64,000 bases of DNA from Heligmosomoides polygyrus polygyrus (lineage: Eukaryota; Nematoda; Chromadorea; Rhabditida; Heligmosomidae). The DNA is taken from positions 81,696,408 to 81,760,407 of the forward strand of contig OX377202.1 of the NCBI GenBank assembly GCA_947396885.1. Reading direction: 5' to 3'. The position numbers and the translations under genes were made by a program. The notes below the pieces were generated by a model. That model ran no database searches. It saw nothing but the letters and a program-made list of their open reading frames with translations, and was not told the DNA's origin. Below are positions 34,791 to 46,700 of the stretch, piece after piece (the first letter of the stretch is position 1; each line of letters opens with the position of its first letter).

Positions 34791-35996
34791 GGTTTTCTTG
34801 TTGTTCTGCATTCTTTTTGTGCTTGAAATTTAAGCGGCGACGTCTAAAGAGTACAACAAAACGGAATGTCATATTTTCAAAATATTTCTACAATACACAG
34901 CATTTGCCCGTCCGTTTCTCTTTCTTATTTCGGTACAAAACATTGAGACACTGCACGAAACCGAAGGACGGTGCAATCCCAGATCGGGAGGGGGGGGGGG
35001 GGCACTCCAAAACCACTTCTAAGCCACTCCTATTTGATGATAAACACATACAACATAACATATGAACGAATTTACCTGATGCCCCACCAGGAAATACCGG
35101 GTCGTGTCACTGGAATATTGAAAAAATCACTTATACAAGCATGAAGAGGCTTCACCTGTTCCGCTCGTAATCCCCGTTTAAACTCCCGCGCTTCTGAATG
35201 CATGCGCGTAGACTTATTCATCGTGAGGCGACACATAGAGGTCAGGGACGCCTGGCGTGTATTTCTTGTGTTTTTGCTTGTTTTCTTTGTTTTTGTGTTT
35301 CTGATACTGACTGGCCTTCCAAGAGGGACTCTTGGGCCTCTGGTCTAACTGGTCTTGCATCCAAAGACGTGCGATAGGACGTCCAAGTCCAATTATAAGG
35401 TGCCCCTCTCCCACTTTGGCATTGCATCGAAAGGACTAAAAATAACCGCAAGGTAGAAGACCTAGGGGCTGGTGCTGTTTCCAGTCATATACCTGCATTG
35501 CGTTTCTTTCATTGCTTCCATAGGAACTGAAATTGACGTTTCGCAGCTGAGGATTTGAACTAACCCAATGTGGATAGCTGAGTGCAATCCTAATAAGGGG
35601 AGTCACACAGATTTAAATAATAGTTGAAATGGACACACATGCAACAATGCACAACACGAGGCATCTCATCGCGGCTCAGGGGTTTGGGGTGGTGACGCCA
35701 AGAGGACGAGGGGTAGAGCGCACATCCTGTTATAAAGCAGACATTCACCTCTGGTGCCAGCCGGAAACGATACATCGGTTGTCTTGTCTGTTTCTGTGTA
35801 TGTCTGTATCACTCTGTATCACATACTACGTAGGCCGGTATGGCCAATCCGTGGTGAAATGATACCGCAGTATGGTTGATGAAGCTGGCCCCTGGAATCC
35901 CACCGATATCCGTTCACGGAAACCCAAAACCCGTATATCCCGCACCAAGAGCCTTTCAAAACTGATGGTAGCCGTTATTCTTCTTCGGCAAAATGT
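34791..35996. other. Intergenic; dispersed repeat at 35590-35770
   Basis: 35590-35770 matches 690-870. A G12 run lies at about 34990. Nothing else recognised. Confidence 0.4.
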
Positions 35997-36419
35997 AAGT
36001 CGGACAGGTCTAGCGTCTAACTGTCTTCGTGGTAATCCTTCCGATTACTGTAGGTGGAATCGGGTCCGATATCCAGCCTACTATGGTTCCGATGCCGGAG
36101 CAACGAGCACGAAGAACAATTTATTACGGTAAAAATAAGAATGATACTATTAAGACAAGGACAAGGAGCAAAAAGGAGACTAGAGGAGAGCTAAGCCAAG
36201 ACTGAACCTTGTTCCTTAGATCTGGGAGCTTTTATGGACTCTCTTGGAGGCGTGTCTACCGTGTGCACCTCGGACTCTCCGTCCGGTACGGTTTTACGGC
36301 TCTGGGGCCGTTGCTGGCATATCCGCAGGAGCAGGTCGTAAACCTCCCCTGGATACATTCCGCCACCCCATGCTCTTAACGAACACTTGCAGAATACACC
36401 GGTCCCGGTATATTCCACA
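35997..36419 (-). repeat. LTR copy 1 (423 bp)
   Basis: Nearly identical to 39681-40103; the one difference noted is CGGACT against CAGACT near 36270. It is separated from LTR copy 2 by only CC at 36420-36421. Confidence 0.85.
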
Positions 36420-36421
36420 CC

Positions 36422-36850
36422 AAGTCGGACAGGTCTAGTGACTCACTGTCGTCGTAGTGGTAATCCTTCCGATTACTGTAGGTGGAATCGGGTCCGATAT
36501 CCAGCGCTACTATTACACTGATGCGCGAACGAAACGAGCAAGGAGCTATAATTTATTAAGGCAAAATCGGAAGGTTACAAATAAATCTAGAGCAAGGAGC
36601 AAAGAGGAGACTAGTAGATAGCTAAGCCAAGACTGAACCTAGTTGCTTAGATCTGGGGGCTTTTATGGACTCTCTTGGAGGCGTGTCTACCGTGTGCTCC
36701 TCGGACTCTCCGTCCGGTACGGTTTTACGGCTCTGGGGCCGTTGCTGGCATATCCGCAGGAGCAGGTCGTAAACCTCCCCTGGATACATTCCGCCACCCC
36801 ATGCTCTTAACGAACACTTGCAGAATACACCGGTCCCGGTATATTCCACA
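36422..36850 (-). repeat. LTR copy 2 (429 bp, diverged)
   Basis: It shares both ends and the block around CTCTTGGAGGCGTGTCTACC with the other LTRs. It differs in the middle (TATTACACTGATGCGCGAAC, AAATCGGAAGGTTACAAAT). It adjoins the internal region, in the normal 3' LTR position. Confidence 0.85.
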
Positions 36851-36889
36851 TGGGGGCCCTCAGAGAAACAAGCGCTTCCACTGCGCTAA

Positions 36890-37240
36890 AAAAATCATCT
36901 TGAGCAACGACCTCCGTCGCTCGCGTCTCAATGAGCGGTTCCGCTCACTCTTTGGTGGGAAAGCACAAGAGCACTGCAGTTCGTCTGCCCACTGCGGCTG
37001 AACCCTCTACACAGTTTCAGCAACGACCTCCGTCGCTTTTTAGAGGAGCGGGTCCGCTCGCACTTTCCAAAGGAAAGTTTAAAAGACTGGCCTCTATAAT
37101 GCACGAGTCTACTGCAGTTCGCCTGCATTGCTTTCTGAGCAGTTAATCGACGACATCCGTCGCTTTTTAGGGAGCGGCTCCGCTCACGCTTTCCGAAAAA
37201 AATGCAACTCAGTGGTCTCTGAGGTACCAGCGTCATCTAC
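36890..37240. repeat. Three imperfect repeats of about 120 bp in the element's 3' non-coding region
   Basis: Each unit contains CGAC(C/A)TCCGTCGCT followed by a perfect or near-perfect stem: GAGCGGTTCCGCTC (36934), GAGCGGGTCCGCTC (37047) and GAGCGGCTCCGCTC (37171). CTGCAGTTCG(T/C)CTGC follows in the first two. Confidence 0.75.
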
Positions 37241-37512
37241 TAACCGTAGATCAAACTTGCACTGGTCATAAGTTGGTATGGTTCCATACCAGCTTAAAGT
37301 CATCTATCCGACGACATTTAACTTCTCCTTCCCCAGTCATCATACAGGGTAATGGTGCTTATAAGGCCATCCAAAAAGGGATTAAAAAACATGATAATAT
37401 TACAATGTAACGTTCGTGCGTATATCAAGCACTTGCGTTTTAGTCACAACGGCAAAAAAAGGTAAATTCGTAGAGATAGTGGAGCGAAATTATGCAGCTT
37501 TCGAGGAGATTG

Positions 37513-39633
37513 CTAGTGGCTTCGTCGTTGCTGCCTTCGCCGCGTTTCCTCATCCTTTCCTGCAGATCGGCTTGTCCAGTAGGCGCAAGAGGTGTCGTCG
37601 TGTGTGATACTAGAATTATAGAAGGAAATCACACTGATATTTTTCACCGTAGGGGAATTCATTCTGTTCCTCCTCCAGCGCTTTCGGCGCCTAATTTTAT
37701 TCAATTCCAGGTCCTTACCACTACCATTCGCAACTGGCGAGGAACCAGTTTTCCGTTTTTTCGCATAACCAGAGCGCTTCCGGTCTTGGTGATCCTCGCT
37801 TCTTCTGCACGGTCTGCAAGCAGCTCGCGGCTGCTTGTATTGAAAGCGTTCCTTACGTTGAACACTCTTACACCAGCCCTCCAGCTCCGAAACAAGTGAA
37901 ATTCCACCCGCTGTTCGGTTTTGTGCACGGTTACGACCATTGCCATTCATTCTGCCCCTACTGCTAACTCCTGGCGCATCACTATCTTTATTGGGGCAAT
38001 TTGATGCTATATGCCCAGATTCTCCACAAGTAAAACACTTAAATGAGGGCCTGGTTGCCTGCTGACCCCGTAGCCGGTGCGCATTACTGGTTGATTCCTC
38101 GTCATCGGGTGTACCATTATCGATTGAGCTACAATCGATAGGTCTCTTGAAGTGGTTGTGGTAATTACCTGATACCTTTTGTGTTTCATCCTGCAACTTT
38201 TCCAACCGTAGAGCTACTTTCTTAACCTCCTCGTATATGTCACCCTCCGGTGCATCTAACGCGGCCAATATGTAATAAGAACTGTTCCAATGTTGAAGGC
38301 AAGAGTACAGTTTTGACCCTCTGATAAAGTCCCACTCGGTGCTAGGATGGATTCTTCTGGAAAGATCCTCCATTCGGTAGCAAAAATCTACGATGGTCTC
38401 ACTTTCTCTCTTACAGAGTTGATCCCACTCCCTTACATTTTTTAGGCGTTCGCAAGGATTTCTTCGAGCCGTTTTTAAAGCACGGACTACCCCACTATAT
38501 GCTCCCTCTCGAACATTTTGTGGTAAACCCTTAAAAAGTGAAAGCGCGGTCCCTGATAGATGATTTACCAGGATATCCCGCCTATCAGAATCTTGCCAAA
38601 CTGTTACTGGGAATTTAACATCTAACCCACGTAAAAATTCGGTCAAAGAATTTTTTCCATCGTATTTGGGAACATTGGCTACGCTTTGAGCCTTAAAAAC
38701 TTCCCTAAATACAGTGAACATGTCACTTACTGCATCCGCAGGGCCTCTCCCATACCTAATGCTCCGATCCGAGCAAGTACTGGGAGACTCATCATTCAGT
38801 GATCCTCGGGAAGACTCCGGGGAGGACACTCGTGATGGGGTGCGAGACGCTTCCGTTGGCTCGCAACGTCGTCCAGCGTTCTTGGCTAGGGACGCGTTCC
38901 GTCCCTGAACAGAGTTATGCACATGATCGCTTTTAAGCAAAGTGTAGTGGCTGCGAACCGCACGCCATTCACTAACTCTGTTGCCGTTCTCACCTGCGGA
39001 TGTCGATTCACGGCTGGATCCAGCCAATGACCGCGTTACCCCAGTTCCGAGACTTGCAGCTTCTTCCTGCAGAAGTCTCAACTGGTTCCTATGGCACTCC
39101 ACCATTTTTTCCTTTTCAGACAGCTCATACTCAAGCTGTGATTTCAAATTATCCATGCTGTTCTGCAATTCCAGAACCTCGTTACTCTTAGAAATTACCC
39201 GTTCCTTAACTTGGTCAATTTCGCACCCCAGTGTCAATGCTAAATCACAGAGTGCTTGGCTATGTGCATTCACCTGTGGCAAAAACTCGCGCAATTCACT
39301 AAGCGACATCCCAATCTCATTGCAAAATGTCGCTTCCAAAGCATCTGGCCCTACTCCTAAGCGTGCATCTACCATTTCGAGCGTACCTTCTATAGTACCT
39401 CTAACAGCATCCAAAATTTTTGCCCGCTTAGAGCAAGCCAAGTTCCGGATCTGTTCGCTTAGCGCGCTATCTAACCGCTTTAGGATATCCCCGAAGGAAG
39501 CATTTAAATCCTCAAACTGGCAACTCACTCCGAGTTGATCCCAGTCCTCCAACGGTTGTGGAGTATTCTCGCCAAGTTGATCCATGACGGTTCCGTCCAT
39601 GGCATCTGTGGCATTTGGGTGTGACATTGTCAA
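37513..39633 (-). CDS. Gag-like protein of an LTR retrotransposon
   Basis: A 706-residue uninterrupted frame. Residues about 140-195 look like a coiled coil (heptad-like VLELQNSMDNLKSQLEYEL), and about 200-295 are Ser/Arg-rich. About 310-430 resemble a retrotransposon capsid region (VPKYDGKNSLTEFLRGLD, LFKGLPQNVREGA, ETIVDFCYRMEDLSRR). A CCHC zinc knuckle, CFTCGESGHIASNC, lies at about 532-545, as in Ty3/gypsy- and BEL-like nucleocapsids. The basic C-terminal tail has no protease motif. It would bind and package element RNA. The start ATG lies about 48 bp inside the 5' LTR edge, a normal leader only if short. No stop or frameshift is seen, which fits a recent insertion. Confidence 0.85.
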   Translation of the reverse strand: MTMSHPNATDAMDGTVMDQLGENTPQPLEDWDQLGVSCQFEDLNASFGDILKRLDSALSEQIRNLACSKRAKILDAVRGTIEGTLEMVDARLGVGPDALEATFCNEIGMSLSELREFLPQVNAHSQALCDLALTLGCEIDQVKERVISKSNEVLELQNSMDNLKSQLEYELSEKEKMVECHRNQLRLLQEEAASLGTGVTRSLAGSSRESTSAGENGNRVSEWRAVRSHYTLLKSDHVHNSVQGRNASLAKNAGRRCEPTEASRTPSRVSSPESSRGSLNDESPSTCSDRSIRYGRGPADAVSDMFTVFREVFKAQSVANVPKYDGKNSLTEFLRGLDVKFPVTVWQDSDRRDILVNHLSGTALSLFKGLPQNVREGAYSGVVRALKTARRNPCERLKNVREWDQLCKRESETIVDFCYRMEDLSRRIHPSTEWDFIRGSKLYSCLQHWNSSYYILAALDAPEGDIYEEVKKVALRLEKLQDETQKVSGNYHNHFKRPIDCSSIDNGTPDDEESTSNAHRLRGQQATRPSFKCFTCGESGHIASNCPNKDSDAPGVSSRGRMNGNGRNRAQNRTAGGISLVSELEGWCKSVQRKERFQYKQPRAACRPCRRSEDHQDRKRSGYAKKRKTGSSPVANGSGKDLELNKIRRRKRWRRNRMNSPTVKNISVISFYNSSITHDDTSCAYWTSRSAGKDEETRRRQQRRSH

Positions 39634-39680
39634 TGGACACTGAAACGGGAACTTGGATCCAAGTCACCGGATTGGCCCCC

Positions 39681-40103
39681 AAGTCGGACAGGTCTAGCGT
39701 CTAACTGTCTTCGTGGTAATCCTTCCGATTACTGTAGGTGGAATCGGGTCCGATATCCAGCCTACTATGGTTCCGATGCCGGAGCAACGAGCACGAAGAA
39801 CAATTTATTACGGTAAAAATAAGAATGATACTATTAAGACAAGGACAAGGAGCAAAAAGGAGACTAGAGGAGAGCTAAGCCAAGACTGAACCTTGTTCCT
39901 TAGATCTGGGAGCTTTTATGGACTCTCTTGGAGGCGTGTCTACCGTGTGCACCTCAGACTCTCCGTCCGGTACGGTTTTACGGCTCTGGGGCCGTTGCTG
40001 GCATATCCGCAGGAGCAGGTCGTAAACCTCCCCTGGATACATTCCGCCACCCCATGCTCTTAACGAACACTTGCAGAATACACCGGTCCCGGTATATTCC
40101 ACA
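39681..40103 (-). repeat. LTR copy 3 (5' LTR of the gag element)
   Basis: On the minus strand it begins TGTGGAATATACC and ends GTCCGACTT directly before the internal region. The right flank, GCCTACACCG, is unrelated to the left flank of copy 1. Confidence 0.85.
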
Positions 40104-40639
40104 GCCTACACCGTTGAAGCGACAAAAAAGCGACTCTGCAGGATAATGCCGGTTGGCTTTAAAATCGATTGCCCCACTCGCATTAGCGTTTAACACGTAA
40201 ATGTGTTAAGAAAGCCTCTTCGGCAGGTTTGGTCCATTTCTTCACAGCCACCGTTTCTCTCAAAACAAGGCAAAACTTCAACAATCACAGCAATAGCTCG
40301 TAACGAGTGAATGCACAACGTGTAGTATTCTTGAAAAGTGACGCACCAACCACATGAGACACATCCCGTGAGTAGGTGTCGCACTGTTCGACGTTCTACA
40401 CGTTCTTGTACCAAGATTAGAGCGGCTGGCGTCACAGTACGTTTGGTTATGATCAATGCTGTTGCGCGAGATGTTCTTCTCAGCAAAAGCGTTTTTTGAT
40501 CGAAAGCAATATCCCTCTATTTAGCCATTCAATGAAGATGTCGCTGATGTTACGTGTGACGAAACAGTGCGGGTGCTGTAACGAGCAAGCATCCTACTTG
40601 GAAAGCGAAAGTTCTGGGCTTTAGTTCCACATGGAGTAC
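40104..40639. other. Intergenic; nothing recognised
   Basis: Sequence between the LTR element and the inverted repeat, with no assignable gene or repeat. Confidence 0.35.
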
Positions 40640-41810
40640 AAGGAGCATCGGATTACTCACAAGGAAGGGTTCCCAACTCATGGTGAGCTTTTGCGATGCT
40701 ATTTTGACAAGATGTAGGTAGAGCCCTGTGAGCGGAGTCCAGAACAGCAATTTGTTTTTGCTGAACGCCTTTCCAAAGACCATAAAGAGGTGTTAAACGT
40801 GTGCGCAACAATCATTAACCCCTATGACACACCACGGGGTGTGCATCGGTGGCGCAGTCGGCTTTTTCCTGATAACAGGAGCCAATTAGGAGCCAATTTT
40901 AGACCACCAATATTTACAACAAACCACGGCTACCTATCTCTCTAAGGTGATTGTTCACTGCTGTCTTCCTCCCTACAGTTATGATCAGTAGTCCACGTCG
41001 CCATCACTTCCTCATCGAAACGCACTTATGAAACCAACTGGATGATACTTGTAGAAAGGCTCCATAGTCATTATATAATACCCACAACCTCTAATCTGTA
41101 CCTCGTCTTCTTCCGGACAGTCGATATCTCTATATACGGCGTTCAGGAGTTCCTCTATGGTGTCCACAACCATAACCTCTCTCCTTTTCGGAGAAGTGAA
41201 GTCTGGTGTGAAGGCGAAAAGTAGTCGGCTGACAACTCGTTCAGATGAGAACGACATCTTTGGTACATTTATGTACCGATATGGCCCGGGTTCATAATAT
41301 CCAACCGTAACGTATGCGTAACTATGTAGTTACGTTATCATTGGTGATATGGTGTGAATATATGGTGGGATATGGTGATGATGCAGATACGCATTGCTGA
41401 AAAACTAGCACCTATGATGGCACAGACCGCCTTGGTTTGCTGTAGGCATTGATGGTCTAAAATCGACTCTTGCGATCATGAGAAAGCGTCGTAACAGCAA
41501 ACTAATGTGCAAAAATACTGTCAAATCGCGTACTCCAATTCACAATCCCGACGGTGTGCTCCTATGAGGCGGCACATCTACCGACTGCGCCACCGAGGCA
41601 CTTCTGGTGCGGTGTCATAGGGGTTGATTAGTGTTGCTCACACATTTTGGGACCTCTTTTTCAGGTCTTTAAAAAAGCGTTCAGCAAAAACTAACTGCAA
41701 CCTGGATTCCGCTCACACGGCCTTACATCCTGTCAAAATAGCATCGCAAAAGCTCACTATGGATTTAGGACCTTTCCTTGTCAGTTTTCCTAACGACTAC
41801 GCGTAACCTA
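40640..41810. repeat. Large inverted repeat with a tRNA-like motif and unique spacer
   Basis: Arms about 40640-40870 and 41565-41810 are imperfect reverse complements: AACCCCTATGACACACCACG against GGTGCGGTGTCATAGGGGTT, GCTTTTGCGATGCTATTTTG against CAAAATAGCATCGCAAAAGC, and GTTTTTGCTGAACGC against GCGTTCAGCAAAAAC. The inner edges carry GGTGGCGCAGTCGG, an A-box-like sequence. The spacer of about 700 bp holds the ORF at 41012-41257. A further partial copy is at 23930. Confidence 0.75.
41012..41257 (-). CDS. Small hypothetical protein in the spacer of an inverted repeat
   Basis: An 81-residue frame from ATG to TGA. It starts MSFSSERVVSRLLFAFTPDF and contains VMVVDTIEELLNAVYRDID, CPEEDEVQIRGCGYYIM and EPFYKYHPVGF. 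Composition is protein-like with no low complexity. I do not recognise the family and see no signal peptide, splice site or polyadenylation signal that confirms expression. It could be an exon of a captured gene. Confidence 0.3.
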   Translation of the reverse strand: MSFSSERVVSRLLFAFTPDFTSPKRREVMVVDTIEELLNAVYRDIDCPEEDEVQIRGCGYYIMTMEPFYKYHPVGFISAFR

Positions 41811-43779
41811 TTTCTGGTTATAGTTACGCCTCACTTGTCATGCTTCTCTTATTACATCAAAGAGTATCTCCGAACAGCATAATCGCTTGTTGTTCCACGC
41901 TCTCATGCTGTCATCATAGTTACATATTTAACTGCCATTTAATCACTGCATGTGACTTTAGTTAAAATTATGCATGAAAAAGTGTAAAAAAGATCAGCTC
42001 CTGCCAGGACGCGACTCCCGTTATAACGCAGATTTTCTTTAGCCCTTCAAACGCGTTTTAACGGCCGCTGACGGCAAACTTGCAGAAATCTCCTACCTCT
42101 TTGCATGTTAATTTTCGCAATCTGTTAATTTATCCGTGTACGATAATCTTTACCAAGGAACCACACATGCTTCTTGTCTATGTACAAGGAGTTGAACGAT
42201 ACAAAACAAGATAGTGACGACCAAACGTTTTATTCATGTACGGCCTACGATCCTTCACTGTTTTACTCTTTCTGTACAAAAAGTCAACTAGAACCTGCGT
42301 TTCTTGAACGGATCGAGATGCTGCGCCTGTCGACGAACTGCATGGCTGTTCCCTTCAGATGAACACCTCCTCTTTGCTAAAGCCCTACCTGGTCTTCTGA
42401 GCTAGTTAAACTGTAGACCCTTTTGTAACGCTAAATGACTCCTCTATTCCTAAACAAAACTCAGCGGCGCAGTGCGAGTTGGGACGAAACCCTTGCTAGG
42501 ATCTAAAAATCTAGCAGAATGCTAATTCTAGATTCGTGTCACTGCTACGAAGTCTCAACATTAGAGCCTATCAATAGGCTGTACATGGAGGAAACCCATT
42601 CGCTTCATCACGTGATTTGCAGACAAAAACAGACAAAATGAGTGGTGTTGACCCAACAATCAAACAAGAATGCGGCTAATGCGGTAAAAAGGCTCTCCTT
42701 AGAAAAGCGAGCACTTAGTTTCCCCTACCACTCATTAAAGGGACAGTGAATTGGGTCTATTATGGAAACCAGTTGTAAGATCCTAACTCCCAAGAAACCT
42801 GGGAAGCCATGACCACCTACGAGTTCAACAGACCTGCTACTGTCCCTTGCACACTGTTCCCTGAAGAGGCAAGGAGCTTACCGGCTTTAGGTAAAACGAT
42901 GCTGGCGATAAAAGACGCATTGCCGGTAGTGTGGTCGGGTCTGTATTGGAAAACGTCTGTGAGTCGGCGCTGAAAGAACGTACGACGAAAAGCACTTCTG
43001 ACTGACTATACCTCGATACGTGCTGGGTTACCGAGCGCCTGATCGAGTTCGAATCACTTGCTTGAACCACCGCCTGAGCAATGGACGTAGCAGCTGTTGC
43101 AGCCGTTTGTTGCAGCACAGGGTCGCAGTGGAAATCGATCGGACGGCGACCTTGCTAGAAGCTGCTATCGAGCGTCTTCGACAAAGCGAAAGACATCGAA
43201 ATCAGAAACCTTGCAATAGACTATGAATGACAAACAACACCGTCACGTTAACTGCAGCACGCATGTCCTTGAACGGTTTTGGTTTTTCCTAGCTGAGTGC
43301 AAAGGAGACGAGCTCGTGGGATTCGAAATGGCAGAGCGGACTGATTGAACTGTTGGAGCACGGAACGATTGAGCATGGGTGGTGTGGTTGGGGACGCGGC
43401 TCGCATGACCGTTGATCTCGTCCTCGAGCGCGGCTCTCAAATAACAAATTTATAGTTGATCATACATATTTGACATGTTTATATGGTAAACACAACACAC
43501 TACCTCTCCAACAAAAATGATAGACTGAAAAATGCAAAGGAATAGTCCATTAAGAAACGGTGTGAACGAGAAACAACAGATAAAGTCGCAGTTGATAATA
43601 AAGTCTTAAGGTAAGGGTTTCATGACCACGTAAACAGCACAACACGTCGGGCATATATTGCGGCTAATAACGAACCGAGAACTTAGTCTAACGCTTAGAC
43701 TGCCGATGACGTTACTAACAGCCTTTTCACGAAGTCTCGACTCGGACTGTATAGAAAGCAACCGCAATACTCACTTCCT
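41811..43779. other. Intergenic; downstream region of the SR gene
   Basis: No gene recognised. Frames on both strands at 42837-43440 are open but match no family. The SR gene's 3' UTR should lie just below 43780; no canonical AATAAA was found on that strand. Confidence 0.35.
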
Positions 43780-46700
43780 CTAATCATCGCGGTCAGAAAC
43801 ACTGTGGTCGCTGGACGATCTGCGACGCTTCCCGTTCTCTTCCGGGGTCACGCTGCGGCTGCGATCCGATCCGCTCCTGACTGGGCTGCGAGAGCGTGAT
43901 CTACGAGGCGAGCGGTCCTCATTGTCCTCCGACGACTTGCTTCTTCCGTTCTGAAACCTCGTATTCATTCAGTACTGATGCGTAACACAACGCTGAACAA
44001 CCCCCTAAGACATGTTTCTGTGGAAAGATGAGGACAATGTGGGAAAGGTGGGCGCAATCGCAATCAAGGAGGAACCAAAGAAACTTGTGCAGCTATCCTA
44101 CCCCTACCCCATGAATTCTTGTCATAATTTTTCCTACAGCCATGTGATATCAGAGACCACTGCAACTCTCACACAAATCCGAATGGTACCTGAGCAAGAC
44201 ATGTTTTGTTCCCCCGACCAAGCTTGCAAATGCTGGCCTGGTTCTACCATATCACGCCCTCAACTGTGCTGAGGATTATTCTACGAGCATATGCAAACTC
44301 GCTGCGCACACACTCCTGCTAAGTACACCACATTCTTTAACTTATCCAGCTCCCACTTAGTTATCCCTCTTCCTAACTCGGGAAAATCCGGATCCTTTCC
44401 AACTCTCTCCCCATGAAAAGTGTATTTTTTTGCTTAGCTTCTCCATTTTCTGCGCCCGAAACCTACCAAAGTCATAGCTCTCTTTAAAACAATCACACTA
44501 GACTCACCTTCTCCATAACCGGGCTGGGAGTACGCGACTTGCGAGGCGATGGAGTCCGATCAGCGGTGTCCCTAGATGAGCTGCGAGAACGTCTTGCTTT
44601 TTTGGGAGATGGACTGATGGAAGAGTCCCTCTTGATATCTTTGGGAGAGCTACGCTTGTCGCGTACGGGTGAGATCGATCGGCTTGGGCTTCGTGCTTTC
44701 TTCGGCGATGGACTCCTGCTGGATGTCCTCTCAGGTGAGCTCTTCGGCGATCGTTTATCACGCTTTGGCGAACGGCTGCGGCGTCTGGAGCGACGTTTCT
44801 TCTCAGGAGTTCTGCTGCGGCTTCGTGAGCGGCTCGAATCACGACGACCGCGAGATCGGCGCCTTCTGGGAGGAGTGACACTGCGGCTGCGAGAACGACT
44901 GCGCCCCCTCCTAAAAACGCAGAGTTTAAACTAGATTAGCCATCAAAGCTCAAACTTTGGTTACTTACCTTGGGCTCCTGCTGCGTTTCCTGACGTCACG
45001 GCTGCGCGAACGCGTGCGGCTACGACGCTTGCGATCACGAGGAGATCGCGAACGAGAGCGATAACGGTACACGTCGCTGCCATGCGGTCTACCCTTTGCA
45101 ATCTCCACAAGCACTCTAAAAATGAATAAAGTTGAGAATTCAACCCATCCCAAGTCTCATACTTCATGGAGGATCAACTATCTAAAACCGTCAAAAAAAA
45201 CCTGTGAGAAAGGGAGCACAGCGGTAGGTCACTTGGGAAGGGGGGGGGGAACGTGCGGGTCACATTGCATCTAGTAATTATCTGCCTCCACATCAGAAAT
45301 GGTCTATCATCCGAGTTCGGGACACAGAAGCAGAGCACACGAGCAGAGCACACACCGGCCACGCCATAGCGGGTCGTGTACCTACCGCGTAGACCCGCGC
45401 CCAGCTCACTACTAACATGTTGTAAGTGCAGTGCATGGATTTAGCAAGAGAAGGGAATAGACTCAGGAATGCAGCTGAGGGCCTTTCGCTGCACAGACTC
45501 ATCCCTTGTATTTGAATCAGCTCCGATTGACGTCCAGGATGTAAGATGTGGTGTGTAAAATAAGAAGGCGAAGTAACGGATGGTCGGAGGTCGGCTTCGC
45601 GTCCATCTATTCGACTCCACTGTGCTTCATACGCGTAAGCATGCCTTGAAGACCTGGGGCTGGATTCATCAACGACTAACCTGCGGGTAATAGGGGATAG
45701 AAATTATCTCTACCCCTTATATCCAGCATACCCGCGGGTTTATTTTTTTTTCTTCATAAACGCGCCTCTGTGGTTCCCACAGAATCAAAGTCATGAAGCA
45801 GTCAATATCCTGCGGCGAAGCATTGAGAGGACTATGCTCGGAGTGACACTATTCACGCAAACGAGGAACCTCCAGAGGTCAGAGCTTCGCGGAGACTCGA
45901 ATAGGACACGCCGCCGCATGGGACTAGTAGGCTAAAATTGGATGACCCGGCCACGTGTTGGGTTTCGCAGACGTCCGCTGGATGAGAGCCGTTACCGAGT
46001 GAATTCCGCGGAATGTCAAAAGAACACCAGGACGCCCGCCAATGCATTATTCGAATTACTTCGTAAATGTCCTGGACGAAGGATGATCCACTGAGACCGT
46101 TTGGAACGTGACAGAGGAATGTAGACGTTGCTTGCTCCCCCTTGAGCAACTCTGGAGACGACAGACAATCCTCGGAGCAACCACTTCCTGGTTACTGCGA
46201 CCCATTTTCGTTTGTTTATACGAGTTACTTTTGGGAGAGCGATGTACAACATCACCGAAGATTTTCGAAAATGTCTGCAAGAGAAGGCTGCGCTAAGCGG
46301 CCCAGTTAGAATACAATAATACCCGGCATTTCATTACGCTGGAAATTAAAAATTTGGCGAAAAGCGGCTCGGGGAGGGGGGGGGGGTCACCTTGTACTGA
46401 GTGGTTATCCGCGTTGGTAGGAACGCTCGTGAATGCCACATCACAGATGGTCTACCTTAGTTCACCACTGGGGCAGAACACACCAGTGCTGCGTAAAATT
46501 TTTAATTTTGTGCAACACAGAATGGACTATAGGGCTGAATTCCGTGGTGACCTCCCGCTTCGCGCCAAAAATTTTATGTAGCCCTAGCGTCCTCTATCCC
46601 TACGGCGAATCGAGATAGGCCATTTCTTATATAACTAGGCACTCATTTGCCTTCTTACGAAGGCGAGTAATGACTGAACACAAGCTGGCCGCTAGCACCC

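Larger units (their letters stand above)
35997..40103 (-). mobile_element. LTR retrotransposon, gag only, with three LTR copies
   Basis: Read on the minus strand: LTR (40103-39681), internal region starting TTGGGGGCCAATCCGG (candidate primer-binding site), gag (39633-37513), a 660-bp non-coding region, a second LTR (36850-36422), two bases, and a third LTR (36419-35997). LTRs begin TGTGGAATATACC and end GTCCGACTT. There is no room for protease, RT, RNase H or integrase, so it is non-autonomous. The 423-bp LTRs at 35997 and 39681 are almost identical; the 429-bp middle one is clearly diverged. No target duplication is evident at the outer edges. Confidence 0.85.

Noticed and set aside
38981..39538. 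185-residue plus-strand ORF
   Set aside because: It lies antisense to gag and mirrors its codons; no independent support.
36191..40146. Repeated 75-residue minus-strand ORFs and their plus-strand shadows
   Set aside because: They fall entirely inside the three LTR copies.
46344..46580. Possible MITE with AAAAATTTGGCG / CGCGCCAAAAATTTT ends
   Set aside because: The inverted match is short and no target duplication or related copy was seen.
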